Source of the DNA: Amphibalanus amphitrite | Lineage: Eukaryota > Arthropoda > Thecostraca > Balanomorpha > Balanidae | Assembly (NCBI RefSeq): GCF_019059575.1 | Contig: NW_024881868.1 | Location: forward strand, 496,001-560,000 | Reading direction: 5' to 3' | DNA: 64,000 nt | In this document: in pieces, positions 36,901-45,373 of the stretch | Layout of the letters: every line of letters starts with the position of its first letter | How positions within the stretch are numbered: the stretch's first letter is position 1 | Notes under the pieces: generated by a model | Database searches by the model: none | What the model saw: the letters and a program-made list of their open reading frames with translations, nothing else | Told to the model about the DNA's origin: nothing | Made by a program: the position numbers and the translations under genes

Positions 36901-37059
36901 GCCCTGCTCACCAGTGGCGGAGACGGGGCGGCGACACTGACGGCGCAGTTCGCCACCTACTGCCGCGTGCTGGTGGCGTCATCAGAGGCAGCGCGAGGCG
37001 GCGACTGCCGCCGGCGGCGCGTCTGCCTTCTCCGAACCGTGACGCTCACTGACCCCTGA
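24959..37059 (+). CDS. Unrecognised secreted or membrane protein, 449 aa, three exons
   Basis: I do not recognise the family. Exons 24959-25958, 36238-36406 and 36879-37059 join with matching phases (1, then 2) through GTAAAC and GTGAGG donors and AG acceptors, giving 449 codons and a stop. The ATG at 24959 gives a clear signal peptide (MVRAVCAALLLVALSVQCCC). Residues 30-165 are polar and basic with a possible RSHRLKR furin-type site. The middle holds two glycine/alanine-rich hydrophobic segments, each introduced by CDC (CDCSVLSLLGLATSG; CDCYGGMLGSLAG), which may be membrane-spanning, then a threonine run. The C-terminal exons are hydrophilic, with spaced cysteines (CPAQLLC, YCRVL, DCRRRRVCLL) that look like a conserved extracellular domain. 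The 10.3-kb first intron is filled with repeats. The exon link rests on phase and splice consensus only, without transcript evidence. Confidence 0.6.
25926..26230. repeat. 305-bp direct duplication, copy 1 (exon 1 end plus intron)
   Basis: By eye this stretch is identical to 26717-27021, offset by 791 bases. It includes the last 33 bases of the first exon of the 449-aa gene, its splice donor and 272 bases of intron. Confidence 0.9.
26231..26716. repeat. Repeat-derived spacer between the two 305-bp copies
   Basis: It contains a short inverted match to 15940-15985 (the atttttcaaatccatttttcag stretch), AGGTCA words near 26480-26540, and G-run/C-run cassettes at 26606-26670. No coding capacity recognised. 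Confidence 0.55.
26717..27021. repeat. 305-bp direct duplication, copy 2
   Basis: Same sequence as 25926-26230. It carries a second copy of the exon's last 33 bases and of the GTAAAC donor, but lies within the intron and has no upstream exon body. Confidence 0.9.
27022..28444. repeat. AGGTCA-rich dispersed repeat
   Basis: The segment 27385-28210 has the same order of landmarks as 31180-32015 (cgagctagagcttcg, gaggaagccgatgat, gaccttccaggtcagg, tactgatcacgaatatcatg, actacttcg) and is a direct copy with differences. Short (AGGTC)n runs lie at 27680-27705. C or G runs lie near 27241-27256, 27391-27400, 28209-28223 and 28375-28388. Confidence 0.7.
28445..29656. mobile_element. TA-flanked inverted-repeat element, word family TTGCGCC (copy 1)
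   Basis: The left end reads GGGGAAAGTGGGTGTATTGC and the right end mirrors it as GCAATTCACCCTCCTTCCCC, both flanked by TA (TATA). The word (A)TTGCGCC or its inverse recurs inside at 28480-28490, 28817-28850 (forward and inverse), 29410-29450 (forward and inverse) and 29468-29476. No transposase is seen in 1.2 kb, so it is non-autonomous. Confidence 0.8.
29657..32407. repeat. AGGTCA-rich repeats with a central palindrome at 32020
   Basis: The part 29700-30700 recurs in two blocks at 16040-16440 and 17400-17740. From 31190 to 32015 the sequence forms the left arm of an inverted repeat whose right arm runs from about 32045 to 33830, with the centre near 32030. G-run/C-run cassettes lie at 29703-29728 and 30797-30827. 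A tandem TGACC run lies at 30499-30538. No gene recognised. Confidence 0.65.
32410..33223. mobile_element. TA-flanked inverted-repeat element, word family TTGCGCC (copy 2)
   Basis: The left end is GGGGAGAGAGGTCATATTGC and the right end mirrors it (GCAATATGACCTCCCTCCCC), flanked by TA at 32408-32409 and 33224-33225. Internal GCGCC words lie near 32429, 32444, 32780, 32796, 32979, 33000 and 33028. It is inserted in the right arm of the inverted repeat around 32030 and is absent from the left arm. No transposase is seen. Confidence 0.82.
33224..34340. repeat. Rest of the AGGTCA-rich inverted-repeat arm
   Basis: The part 33240-33830 is the reverse complement of about 31200-31610 plus flanks. It is followed by a diverged further copy (34010-34230) with the same closing order: TGACC words, a tctcgt-cgggc segment, an agctcta segment and a G/C run. 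No gene recognised. Confidence 0.6.
33378..33515. mobile_element. hAT-like MITE, 138 bp, copy A
   Basis: It runs from CATAGGCGG to CCGCTACTG and is flanked by the 8-bp direct repeat CCGGTTGA (33370-33377, 33516-33523). It is the inverse of the copy at 42083-42231. The interior contains complementary GGGGCACC/GGTGCCCC blocks. Confidence 0.85.
34500..35735. repeat. 33-bp minisatellite, about 37 copies
   Basis: The unit is close to GTGCGGTACAGTCTACATTC followed by AGGCGACCGTGTA; most units are exactly 33 bases and a few are 30 or 32. Because 33 is a multiple of three, long open frames with an 11-residue period (YSLHSGDRVVR-like) appear on both strands. These are repeat artefacts inside an intron. 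Confidence 0.92.
35736..36237. other. Intron end before exon 2 of the 449-aa gene
   Basis: Nothing is recognised except a pyrimidine-rich, GC-rich approach (tgctgctgttgctggctggccgcag) to the acceptor at 36237. Confidence 0.5.
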
Positions 37060-37838
37060 CGAGAGGACGCGAGTCGCACGCTGTGCAGTGTGCACCGTCA
37101 CAGCGCATACCTGTGTTCAAACGCACTGTATAGGAACTAATATATGCAAACGTACAAACCAAGTGTTACAATACAACATGCTAAAACGTGGACTAAGAAC
37201 TTGAAGAGTGACGATCACTGATGATTGATCGCCGGTCTTATCGGGGTTTCTTGTTTCCTTAGATGATCTGCAATAGACTGGTAGTAGGTATAAGTGCGAT
37301 TGAGAAGTATAAAAGAAGCTTAGTGTGAGTACAAAAGGTGCTCTACAATTTCTTCTATATTTGTAGCTGCCGTGTGATTCTATGTACCTAGTAGGTATCG
37401 TGATATCACTGTATCCCAAGGCGAAAACTGAAAACCGAAGACTTCCGAGTCTCGAGAGCTACGTTGTTTCACCATGGCCATGAAAAAGACGATCGGGCAT
37501 GTAGGTAGGTATCTAACTCCAAAATGGGTATAGGTAAATTCGCCTTTAAATCTCTGAATCAATTCATTTTTGATACAACAGTTCTAATGTATGTATAATG
37601 TCCGTTCAGTCCGACCTCTGCACTGCGCTGTGCTGTCCGACTCTGATCAGTCCCGCGGCCCGCCCGTCCCGAGCGTCCTCTGCCGTGTCCGTGCCGGCTC
37701 GCGCAGTGCAGTGCGGGTATGCAGATGGGCCGGAGCCGGAGCCGCTGCCGGCGGGGGTCAGTCGCGGCGCTGAGGCGGAGGGGTGCGGTGGGTCGTCTCA
37801 GGGACGCAGTGCGACGCTCCGTGAGACCAGAGAGGGAG
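37060..37838. other. Intergenic region and 5' end of the protease gene
   Basis: This holds the AT-rich 3' flank of the 449-aa gene, then a GC-rich stretch from about 37600 that is probably the 5' untranslated region of the protease. No AATAAA was found here. Confidence 0.45.
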
Positions 37839-40740
37839 ATGACAGCGCGACGCGGTGCCCACCTGCCGACCGGAAGTACGGCGAAGTTGGCTCCACTGTC
37901 GCTGCTGCTGCTGATGGCGTGTCTGCCAGGCTGCTGTCGGCAGCTGGGAGACAACAGCACCGACCGGCCCGTCAGCGGTGAGTGTCCAGTGAGGACCAAC
38001 TACAGTCCCAAGCTTGTGGTCATCCTCTCGGCGGTAGTTTACTTTCTGGCTATTGTATCCGATTGTACCCGTGCCATCAGTGTGCGCTAAAGAGCTGAGT
38101 TTCGCGAGTCAGCACTGAACGGAACAGTTTACCAAAATTATATCGGTCGACGAGCGACTCTTCCGCGTTAATTTGCATACATAACACAGCATATCAGCTA
38201 TTGAGCCCGTCCTAGGCGGCTTGGCCTCCTTCGGGCCCTCTGCAGTCCTCATATTTAGACACTTTTCATCTACATGTGATCCAAAATTATCGAGGCACAC
38301 AAGACCACATTTGGAGTTACTTTTATATAATTATGCAGCGCTAATACCTACCTATGTCCATTAGCGTGCAATGTTACGGAATGAGATTGCATTGGTGTGC
38401 ATGAACATGTAACGGATCCTTTTCCGGACAATTTGTGCGAGTGACTGCATTATGCATTACCACAGTGCGAGCTACGAGGCTGCGTTGCTGCGCAATAGAT
38501 GGTTTGACCTCTTGTTTTTCACGGCAGGCTGCGTGCCGCGGGAAATCCCCGCCAGTGCGGCGTCTGCTTGGGTCGGCGCCCCGCCGCCCGATGACGCATC
38601 CGGGACGGTGACGGCCGGCGGGCAGCAGCAGCAGCGGCGGCGGCGAGGGCTGCTCGTCAGCGACACAGAGTGCAGTCTCGAGAACCTGTGCGACCCCAGC
38701 GCCCGCCCGCGCGTCTGCTACTACAACGCCGACATCTGCGACGGCGAGCAGGACTGCAGCTCGGGCCGGGACGAGCTCTTCTGCGACGAGTGCCTGTGCC
38801 CGTACGAACGTGTGGACGGCGTCACAGCGTCTGTGCCTGACAGCGCGGTGCGCTACTGGATCGGTGTCAACCTCAAGGGGTGCGCGCGCGCCTGCAATGA
38901 CATCGAGTCGGGCTGTGTGGGATTCAGCTTCAACGCGCTGAACGAAGGCGAACATCGGTGTCGGATCTTCTTTCAGCCAGGCTCGTTCGTGGCCAGCAAC
39001 ATCGGCGGGAGCTTGTACATTCGCAACGAGCCGTCGACGCCGCGGCTGGGGCGCGGCGGCGCGGACGCGCTGCAGATGGCGCCGCCGGCGGTGGACTGTT
39101 CCCGGTCCGATGTGCGCCCGTGTCCGTCCGGTAACGGCCAGTGCGTGCCGTACAGCCAGCTGTGCGACGGCGTCCAGCAGTGCTCCGGCAACAGCGAGGA
39201 GTTCGGCTGCCCCCTCTACCTGAAAATATACTCTCGACTGGATGGCAAGACGATCGGATCGTACTCGAGCCCGCTACCGGCCGTCAGTCGAGACACCTGC
39301 GCGGCCTACTGTCTGTACCACTCCACCGAACACCCAAAATGTCTGTTCTTCGCGTACCGCAGCTCAAATCGACAATGTCTGATCGGCTGCAGCTCGTGCG
39401 GCGACTCCCCTCAAGTCATCGACGAGACTGGATCAGAGTTCTACTCGGTGCACGTTGCAGGGACGGCAGCGCTGGCTGCCGCCATTGTGGACTTTGGCGC
39501 TTCGCCGAGTAACAGGGACGCTGCTAACTTTGAGAGCCTGCGTCCGACAGTTCACCAACTGACCGAGTCTCTGAAGACACTGGGCATCTCCATCCCCGAC
39601 CTTCGGTCTTCCGACGCCGTCTCAACCCTGCTGAATCCGACTCGCACGGCGGTGCCATCGGCATCCACTATCGGCCCGGGAAGCGTGCCTCGACCTCCCC
39701 CCAGGAGGAAGCCTCCCGGTAATCAGCCCAACAGTGGTCAGGCTCAGGACCAATTTTTCGGCAGGCCGCCGACGCTCGCAACACCAAACAACTCCCCCGC
39801 CGCGCCTTCCAGCTCCTTCAGCGGATCGGTGACACCGGCTGCCGCTCCGACTGCGACCCCTCAGCTGCCGGCTCAGAGCTCGCAGCTGTTCGCCGACTGC
39901 GGCCGACGGCCTCTGGACCCTCTGTCGGCCAGAACCCAGCTGCGTGTCATCCCGGCCGGCCGCACCTCCAACCGCGTGGTGGGCGGCGAGCCAGCCACCT
40001 ACGGCACGTACCCGTGGCAGGCGCAGATCGAGCTGTACAGCGACGCCGGCCACTTCGAGCACCACTGCGGCGGCGCTCTGATCAGCGAGCGGCTCGTGCT
40101 GACGGCGGCGCACTGTCTGGAACCGGCGCGAACGCGACTGCAGGTGAAACTCGGTCAGCACGACCGGCGCGACGCCAGCGAGCAATTCGAGCAGACGTTT
40201 GCCGTGGAGAACATGCTCAGCCACCCGGGCTACCGGTCAGACTCGGCGAGCGGCGCCTCCGACGACATCGGCGTCATGAAGCTGCGGCTCCGTTTCGGCC
40301 GGCCGGTGGTGTTCAGCTCGCACGTGCAGCCGCTGTGTCTGCCGAGCGGGCCGCCGACAGTCGGTCAGGAGTGCCACGTCTCCGGCTGGGGCAAGACGGA
40401 CGCGGGGCTGCCCGACTCGCCGCGCTCGGCGGCCGACGTGCTGCACGGCGTGGTGGTGCCCGTCATCTCGGACACGCTGTGTGCGGCGCGCGAGCTGTAC
40501 GGCGCGCGGTTCGCGGCCGGCCGGATGCTGTGCGCCGGTCACCTGGCCGGCGGCGCCGACTCGTGCCAGGGCGACTCGGGCGGGCCGCTGGTGTGTCCCG
40601 GCGGCGACGGACGCTGGCAGCTGGCCGGCATCGTGTCGTTCGGCGAGGGCTGCGGCGCGGCGCTGAAGCCCGGCGTGTACACCCGGGTGGACCACTACGT
40701 GCCCTGGATACGCGCGGTGGCGCAATCACTGGGCAAGTGA
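37839..40740 (+). CDS. Secreted modular serine protease, LDLa-PAN-LDLa-PAN-trypsin
   Basis: A secreted S1A endopeptidase of the kind used in arthropod haemolymph or matrix cascades; its target is unknown. Exons 37839-37977 and 38528-40740 join in phase 1 through GTGAGT and TTTTTCACGGCAG to give 783 residues. The ATG at 37839 puts a signal peptide first (LAPLSLLLLMACLPG); an in-frame ATG at 37719 would bury it. Domains: LDLa (about 94-131), PAN/apple (about 136-214), LDLa (about 236-274), PAN/apple (about 276-355), a Ser/Pro/Ala linker, and trypsin from NR/VVGG (about 529). The triad is His in TAAHC (about 573), Asp in DDIGVMKL (about 625) and Ser in GDSGGP (about 728). ADSCQGDSGGP places an Asp in the S1 pocket, so cleavage after Lys/Arg is expected. 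A lone Cys in LFADCGRR may tether the cleaved light chain. Confidence 0.92.
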
Positions 40741-40986
40741 ACGGAGAGACAGGCGGTAGTGCGCAGCTGATTCTGTTACGCCTTGGCGTACTCCGCTTTC
40801 GCCCATAGAATGGTTCGAGATGATATGCCCGATGAGGAAAGGTATACGATTGTTAAGTGGTTCGAAATAGCATATTGGCCTGTAACGAGATCTCCTTTGT
40901 CAATACATACCCGATCATCCTGTTGTTCAAATTTTTGTACAATGCATTCACGTTATACAATACTACCCAAACAAAAGCAGTGTATA
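40741..40986. other. 3' flank of the protease gene
   Basis: No motif is recognised and no clear AATAAA is present. The stretch ends at the TA-flanked element that follows. Confidence 0.4.
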
Positions 40987-41965
40987 GGGTAAGGTGCCTA
41001 ATTAGCGACCCTTTCCGATTTGCGACCCACCTCCCTACAGAAAAACTGGCAGGAGCAAACGGGGTAAAAACATCGTCAAAAGGTCAGCCATACTTTGGTT
41101 ATCAAATTACATTATTTTCCGGTCGTCGATGTTTCTGGTGGGACGTTTCAGGTGATTTTAAGTAAAAATGACGAGTTTCTTATCCAAAACGTGTGTGTTT
41201 GGGCCCTCTCTGATGAAAAGCGATGCACGTTAGGATGGTGCACCTTTTTTATTCTGAATCGACATTCCTTTTTTAATTGATAACCGTTTTCCATAGTGAA
41301 TCGCTCAACTGTGCACAGCATGGCGGTTAAAAATATGTCGCAACTCATATTTCCTTTTTGCGCCTGGCATGGTCGCAAATAGCTCAAGAAGGGAAAGAAA
41401 GGGAAAAGGGAGAAATGAAAATGAGGTGTTGCTGAAGCTTGCAATGTGTGGCAGGGGATGCCAAATGTCGTCACCGACTACAGGGGTGCCGAGTTCAGCG
41501 CGGACCTCGAATATCATACAAGATAGCCTGCAAAATTTGGGTTTCCGCCTTCTTTTCGCCTTCGGTGGATCACGTGATCAGTTTTTACCTACGTAAATGT
41601 GTTGGATAAACGTTCCTGTTCGAGTTATTGAGTGCTTTGCGTATAGGTTACCTTTCTGAGATCATACCTATTTCATCTTTTCAGGCGTCGCATTTTTTGC
41701 CATTTTTAATATGGGGAATCCCATAGACTTATTAGCGACCCTCCCCGGTCGCTAATCGGGAAGAGTTCCCTATTAGCGTTTTTTGCAATGGTTTGCCAAA
41801 ATGCTCACTACAAATAAGTTAGTAAATATTGGGGCAGAAAATGACTATATTTTAATAGAAAAATGAACGATCTCTCCGAAAATCAAGCCAGTAACTCAGT
41901 GGCACCCACAGAGCGTGAACAATGACGGTTCAAATTAAGGGGGTCGCTAATTAGGCACCTTACCC
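40987..41965. mobile_element. TA-flanked inverted-repeat element, word family TTAGCGACC
   Basis: Terminal inverted repeats of about 27 bp start GGGTAAGGTGCCTAATTAGC and mirror exactly at the right end, flanked by TA (40985-40986, 41966-41967). The word GCGACCC or its inverse recurs at 41024-41030 near the left end, and as the pair TTAGCGACCC / GGTCGCTAAT at 41729-41758. No transposase is visible in 979 bp. Confidence 0.85.
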
Positions 41966-42082
41966 TATTCTCGTAAATATATCAGTTTACGGAGCGGAGC
42001 AGCAAAAATGGTTTTATCTGATACCCACCGCCACCGGAATTTGAGTCATTAGGTATATTTGAACTTTGAAGACGTTAGGAAT

Positions 42083-42231
42083 CAGTAGCGGCGGAACACC
42101 TTCAATTAAAGGGGGGCACTGCCGACTTTTGGTCCCATTCTTTCCATGCATCGTCCATAGGGCTAATGTTAAAATGCCAAAATCAAAGGGGGGCACGGTG
42201 CCCCGGTGCCCTCCCCGTTCCGCCGCCTATG
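42083..42231. mobile_element. hAT-like MITE, 149 bp, copy B
   Basis: It runs from CAGTAGCGGCGG to CCGCCTATG and is flanked by the 8-bp direct repeat TTAGGAAT (42075-42082, 42232-42239). It is inverse to copy A at 33378-33515 and shares text such as ggggcactgccgacttttgg. Two independent 8-bp duplications confirm the element boundaries. Confidence 0.88.
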
Positions 42232-42417
42232 TTAGGAATACTAGAACATCGGTAGAAGGACTCTTCAAAACACCTTCACTGTCCACCCATACAACAAACA
42301 AGGCGTACCTTTATATAGGGCAATCGGAAAAGAAAGTTTACCTAAACGGATTTTGTTGAAACGCTCCACTGAGTTGTTGACTGTAGGTATGCCGGAGTTT
42401 GTAAACCTCAGTCAAGG

Positions 42418-43623
42418 TCACTGACTCTCCGTGAGTCTACGCAGCGTCGCCAGCGCGGCATCCAGCACAGTGAAGGCGGAGAGGCCCCAGAACAGGCCGA
42501 CCAGACCGCCCACGTAGGCGGCCACGTCCCCTTCGGTGACGGCCAGCCGCTGGCGAGTCTCGCGCATCATGGGCGGCCAGCTGAGGTGCACCCGGACCGT
42601 GTCGGGCCGCGTCAACAGCGGCGTCACGCGCGCCTCCTCGACCAGACGCACCTGCTCGAACCGGCAGTTGGAGGGACCGCGGCAGCGCTCCACCAGCCGC
42701 TGGCGCCACTCGGGACCGTACGAGGCCTCGCGCAGCGCCGCCTGGGAGCCGAGAGGGCACGGCGGCAGCGCGCGCACCTCGGCAGAGGCCATCCAGTCGG
42801 CGCGGCAGCCGGCGGTCTCTGCCAGCGCGCGCTGCATGCAGCTTCGCCGCCGCTGCTGGCTGGTGAAGCCGCACGGCGCGTTCCGCCGGCTCACCGTTTC
42901 TGAAGCCATCATAGTCAGCTGGAGCGTCACCACCGTCCCCGGCCGCAGCGGCACCTCGGCGGAGGCTGTCTCGTGCACCCGGTACACAGATTCGGGCAGG
43001 GTGAGCTCCTGGTCGGGCCAGTGGATCAGCAGCAGGTGGGTCACGCGCCGGGACAACACCGGCTCCACGGCCAGCTCGAGCGCCACCTGACGCTCCCTGC
43101 CGGCAGCGTCCGCGGAGCGCGGCGGCGGCTCGGCCGTCACGCAGTACGGCATCCGCGTCTCGTCGTCGAGCTGGAACGAATGGTGCACGCGCACGGCCAC
43201 GGTGTGCTCTGCGGTGACGTCGCAGCCGTCGCAGGGACGCAGCAGGCGGGCCGGGTCCGGCCGCAGCCGCTCCACGAACTCGCCGGAGCTGATGTTGCCG
43301 GCGCGCAGCTCCTCCAGACTGGCGTTGTAGACGGCGGCGGCCGGCCAGAGAGGACACACAGTCAGCGCCGGCGTTGGGGAGGCCGTCCACAGAGTGTCGG
43401 TGGCCACCGGCTCGGAGGCATACAGCACCAGTTCTTGATAGCAGAGCCACAGCAGCACGGCCGAGGACACCAGCTTCAGACCGAGGACGGCGGCGGCGGC
43501 GACTGACTGCAGCGCGGCGCGCCACGAGCAGGACAGTGACCGCCGTACGGGGTCCTCCTCGGCCGGAGGTGGGGCCCGTCGGCCGTCACCGGACGTGGGC
43601 CGCAATACCACGCGTATCAACAT
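42418..43623 (-). CDS. DEG/ENaC-family (pickpocket-like) ion channel subunit, single exon
   Basis: The DEG/ENaC family forms trimeric, amiloride-type sodium channels at the plasma membrane; arthropod members act in touch, salt, pheromone or water sensing. The 401-residue frame has a short cytoplasmic N terminus, TM1 at about 41-62, PALTVCP (matching the family's FPAVTIC motif), a cysteine-rich extracellular domain (CDGC; CGFTSQQRRRSC; AGCRADW; PPCPLGS; RCRGPSNCRF) and TM2 at about 366-393 reading VGGLVGLFWGLSAFTVLD, where GLS fits the G-x-S selectivity filter. It is shorter than the usual 450-650 residues. The conserved cytoplasmic His-Gly pair before TM1 is not evident (SLSCSWRAALQSV in its place). 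An intron-free channel gene may be a retrocopy or a lineage feature. An overlapping frame at 42437-43525 is a GC-driven shadow. Confidence 0.85.
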   Translation of the reverse strand: MLIRVVLRPTSGDGRRAPPPAEEDPVRRSLSCSWRAALQSVAAAAVLGLKLVSSAVLLWLCYQELVLYASEPVATDTLWTASPTPALTVCPLWPAAAVYNASLEELRAGNISSGEFVERLRPDPARLLRPCDGCDVTAEHTVAVRVHHSFQLDDETRMPYCVTAEPPPRSADAAGRERQVALELAVEPVLSRRVTHLLLIHWPDQELTLPESVYRVHETASAEVPLRPGTVVTLQLTMMASETVSRRNAPCGFTSQQRRRSCMQRALAETAGCRADWMASAEVRALPPCPLGSQAALREASYGPEWRQRLVERCRGPSNCRFEQVRLVEEARVTPLLTRPDTVRVHLSWPPMMRETRQRLAVTEGDVAAYVGGLVGLFWGLSAFTVLDAALATLRRLTESQ

Positions 43624-44940
43624 CAGCGCCGACCGAATGAGACGAGAAAGACTAACGCAATCGAAACCGAACGGACCAACGTCGGGTTGTCTGTGATACA
43701 GACAGCAGCTTCTTGAACGTCTGCTAATCTGTAATTCTGAAAATATCTATTAACAAATCATCAGTGATCTGAGGGTTATCTCCTAAGAAAATTATGATGT
43801 CACAACTTCTCAATGGGTGTCCGGTCCAGTATTCCACCAAGAACAGAGGCTTTACTCTTCTCTCTTCAGCAGCGGGGTGAAGTCTAGTGCTGAGAGAGTG
43901 ACCGAGCGAAGAAACCAGTATAGACCGCTGCTGACACCGGGCCCGCCCACTGGCGAGTGAACAACTCCGCCCGCAGCTCGCCGTCGCGTGCTGCTACACG
44001 GCTCATAAGTGCAGCCTTGCCGCATGCCGTATTCACATTACGTCATCCATACGAAGTTCTATGACCTCGATCCATACAATCTAGCGAGACAGCCATTCAC
44101 CCATCGGTGGTACTCGAACCAACCTCAATAGGTAGGCCATACCACTGACCACGAGTCTCTGGTAACGAAGACCGTGCATGGTGCCTAGTCCTACCGTTCA
44201 TAATCAGGATATCGGTGGAGGCTCACTGCCAATGAGCGTACCGCTACCAAACGCCGACACGAGCGCGCTTCAATGGGCACGCACACACTCGTCCATTAGG
44301 TATCACTTAACCATTCACTAGGCATTCCCTACATGCTGTGGCGCATGACCAGCTTCGATCAGCGGCTTACATAGAGGACTGAGGTGCTCAAAGATCAGAA
44401 TGCTAGGCTCACTTCTTTTGGTAAATGTCGTGAATGAGACACCGGCAAAGCGCATGTTATTGGTTGTGCGTGGTCTGTTATTTGGATTGACACATTACGG
44501 CATCCTTCATTCAACATCGCCTCCACTATTAGGTACCAATTACCAGCACGGTCTAACCTTCCCTCGTCTTTTTGATGCGCCGTGCCGAAGTCCTCCTTTT
44601 CCGCCAGTCCTCGTCCTCGAAGTCCTCGAAGTCCGCCACAGGTATAGTGAGCAAAATGCTGATGCAAATTATGGCTACTACGGACTGAGCGATAAGAACA
44701 ATAAACCCTAAAACCAATGGCATGTATATCTATGAACGCGGTAATGTGGTGGCCACGACTGTGATAAAGCCAGGGATGGTTGCTTTCCTGTTTTATATTT
44801 GAAGCAGGATTAACCAAACAGTGAAAAATGCATCTACCCATCAAAAAGCTCAAGAAAAAAATACTTCTCACCATGGCAATATCATGGATTAGATCGTATA
44901 ATCTCTTTAAAGTATCGCGTCTCAAAAGTATCGCTATCAC
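43624..44940. other. Intergenic stretch without recognised genes
   Basis: It contains two opposed open frames (44400-44711 plus, 44395-44940 minus, the latter 181 codons) with no recognisable motif, composition like non-coding DNA and no supporting splice sites. It probably includes the upstream region of the DEG/ENaC gene. Confidence 0.45.
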
Positions 44941-45063
44941 TCCCTGGTTTGACAGCCCCTAGCTTTTGAGGGTTGGCCGGCTGGCCGGCCCGTACCAATT
45001 TCACGGTTTCACGGGCCGGCCAGGCGGTCAACACTCAAAGCAAGGACATTCAAACCAGGGAAC
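44941..45063. mobile_element. Small palindromic MITE-like element
   Basis: The 123-bp sequence is an inverted repeat of about 53 bp per arm. It starts TCCCTGGTTTGA and ends TCAAACCAGGGA, with a GC-rich inner stem (GGCCGGCCCGT / ACGGGCCGGCC). No convincing target duplication was seen. It ends 11 bases before the left LTR. Confidence 0.6.
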
Positions 45064-45074
45064 GATAATGATAC

Positions 45075-45320
45075 TGTTACGATTACTTGAACTTTATTGA
45101 ACTGAATTTAAACACGAAGGTAGCACTGTAACCGCTTACTAATGCTCAAAACTCTCGGCCACACAAGCCGGCCGCCCGCCGCCACACAGGTCCGTCGCGA
45201 GAAGGACAAACAGCGCCTCTGGCGGCCGGCCGACAAATTACGATCAGCTGATCGACAAAACTGGGTCACCGGATCGGCGCGCGACGGCCGATCGTCAACA
45301 GCGGCAGCTGATCCACAACA
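45075..45320 (-). repeat. 3' LTR of the Ty3/gypsy element
   Basis: 246 bases, TGTTACG to CCACAACA as written on the plus strand, identical by eye to the right-hand copy. It lies next to the polypurine tract in element orientation. Confidence 0.95.
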
Positions 45321-45331
45321 TCCTCCCCTTC
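45321..45331 (-). other. Polypurine tract
   Basis: On the minus strand GAAGGGGAGGA directly precedes the 3' LTR, the expected plus-strand primer position for an LTR element. Confidence 0.8.
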
Positions 45332-45373
45332 AAAAAGTACGGACACCTAGGTCACAGGTGCACACCCGAGGGC

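Noticed and set aside
40014-40808. 264-codon open frame overlapping the protease
   Set aside because: Low-complexity Arg/Ala shadow frame of the GC-rich trypsin exon.
42437-43525. 362-codon open frame overlapping the DEG/ENaC gene
   Set aside because: Ala/Arg/Gly-rich shadow in another frame of a GC-rich exon; the alternative frame carries clear channel motifs.
44395-44940. 181-codon minus-strand open frame
   Set aside because: No recognisable domain, composition like the surrounding non-coding DNA, and no splice or promoter support.
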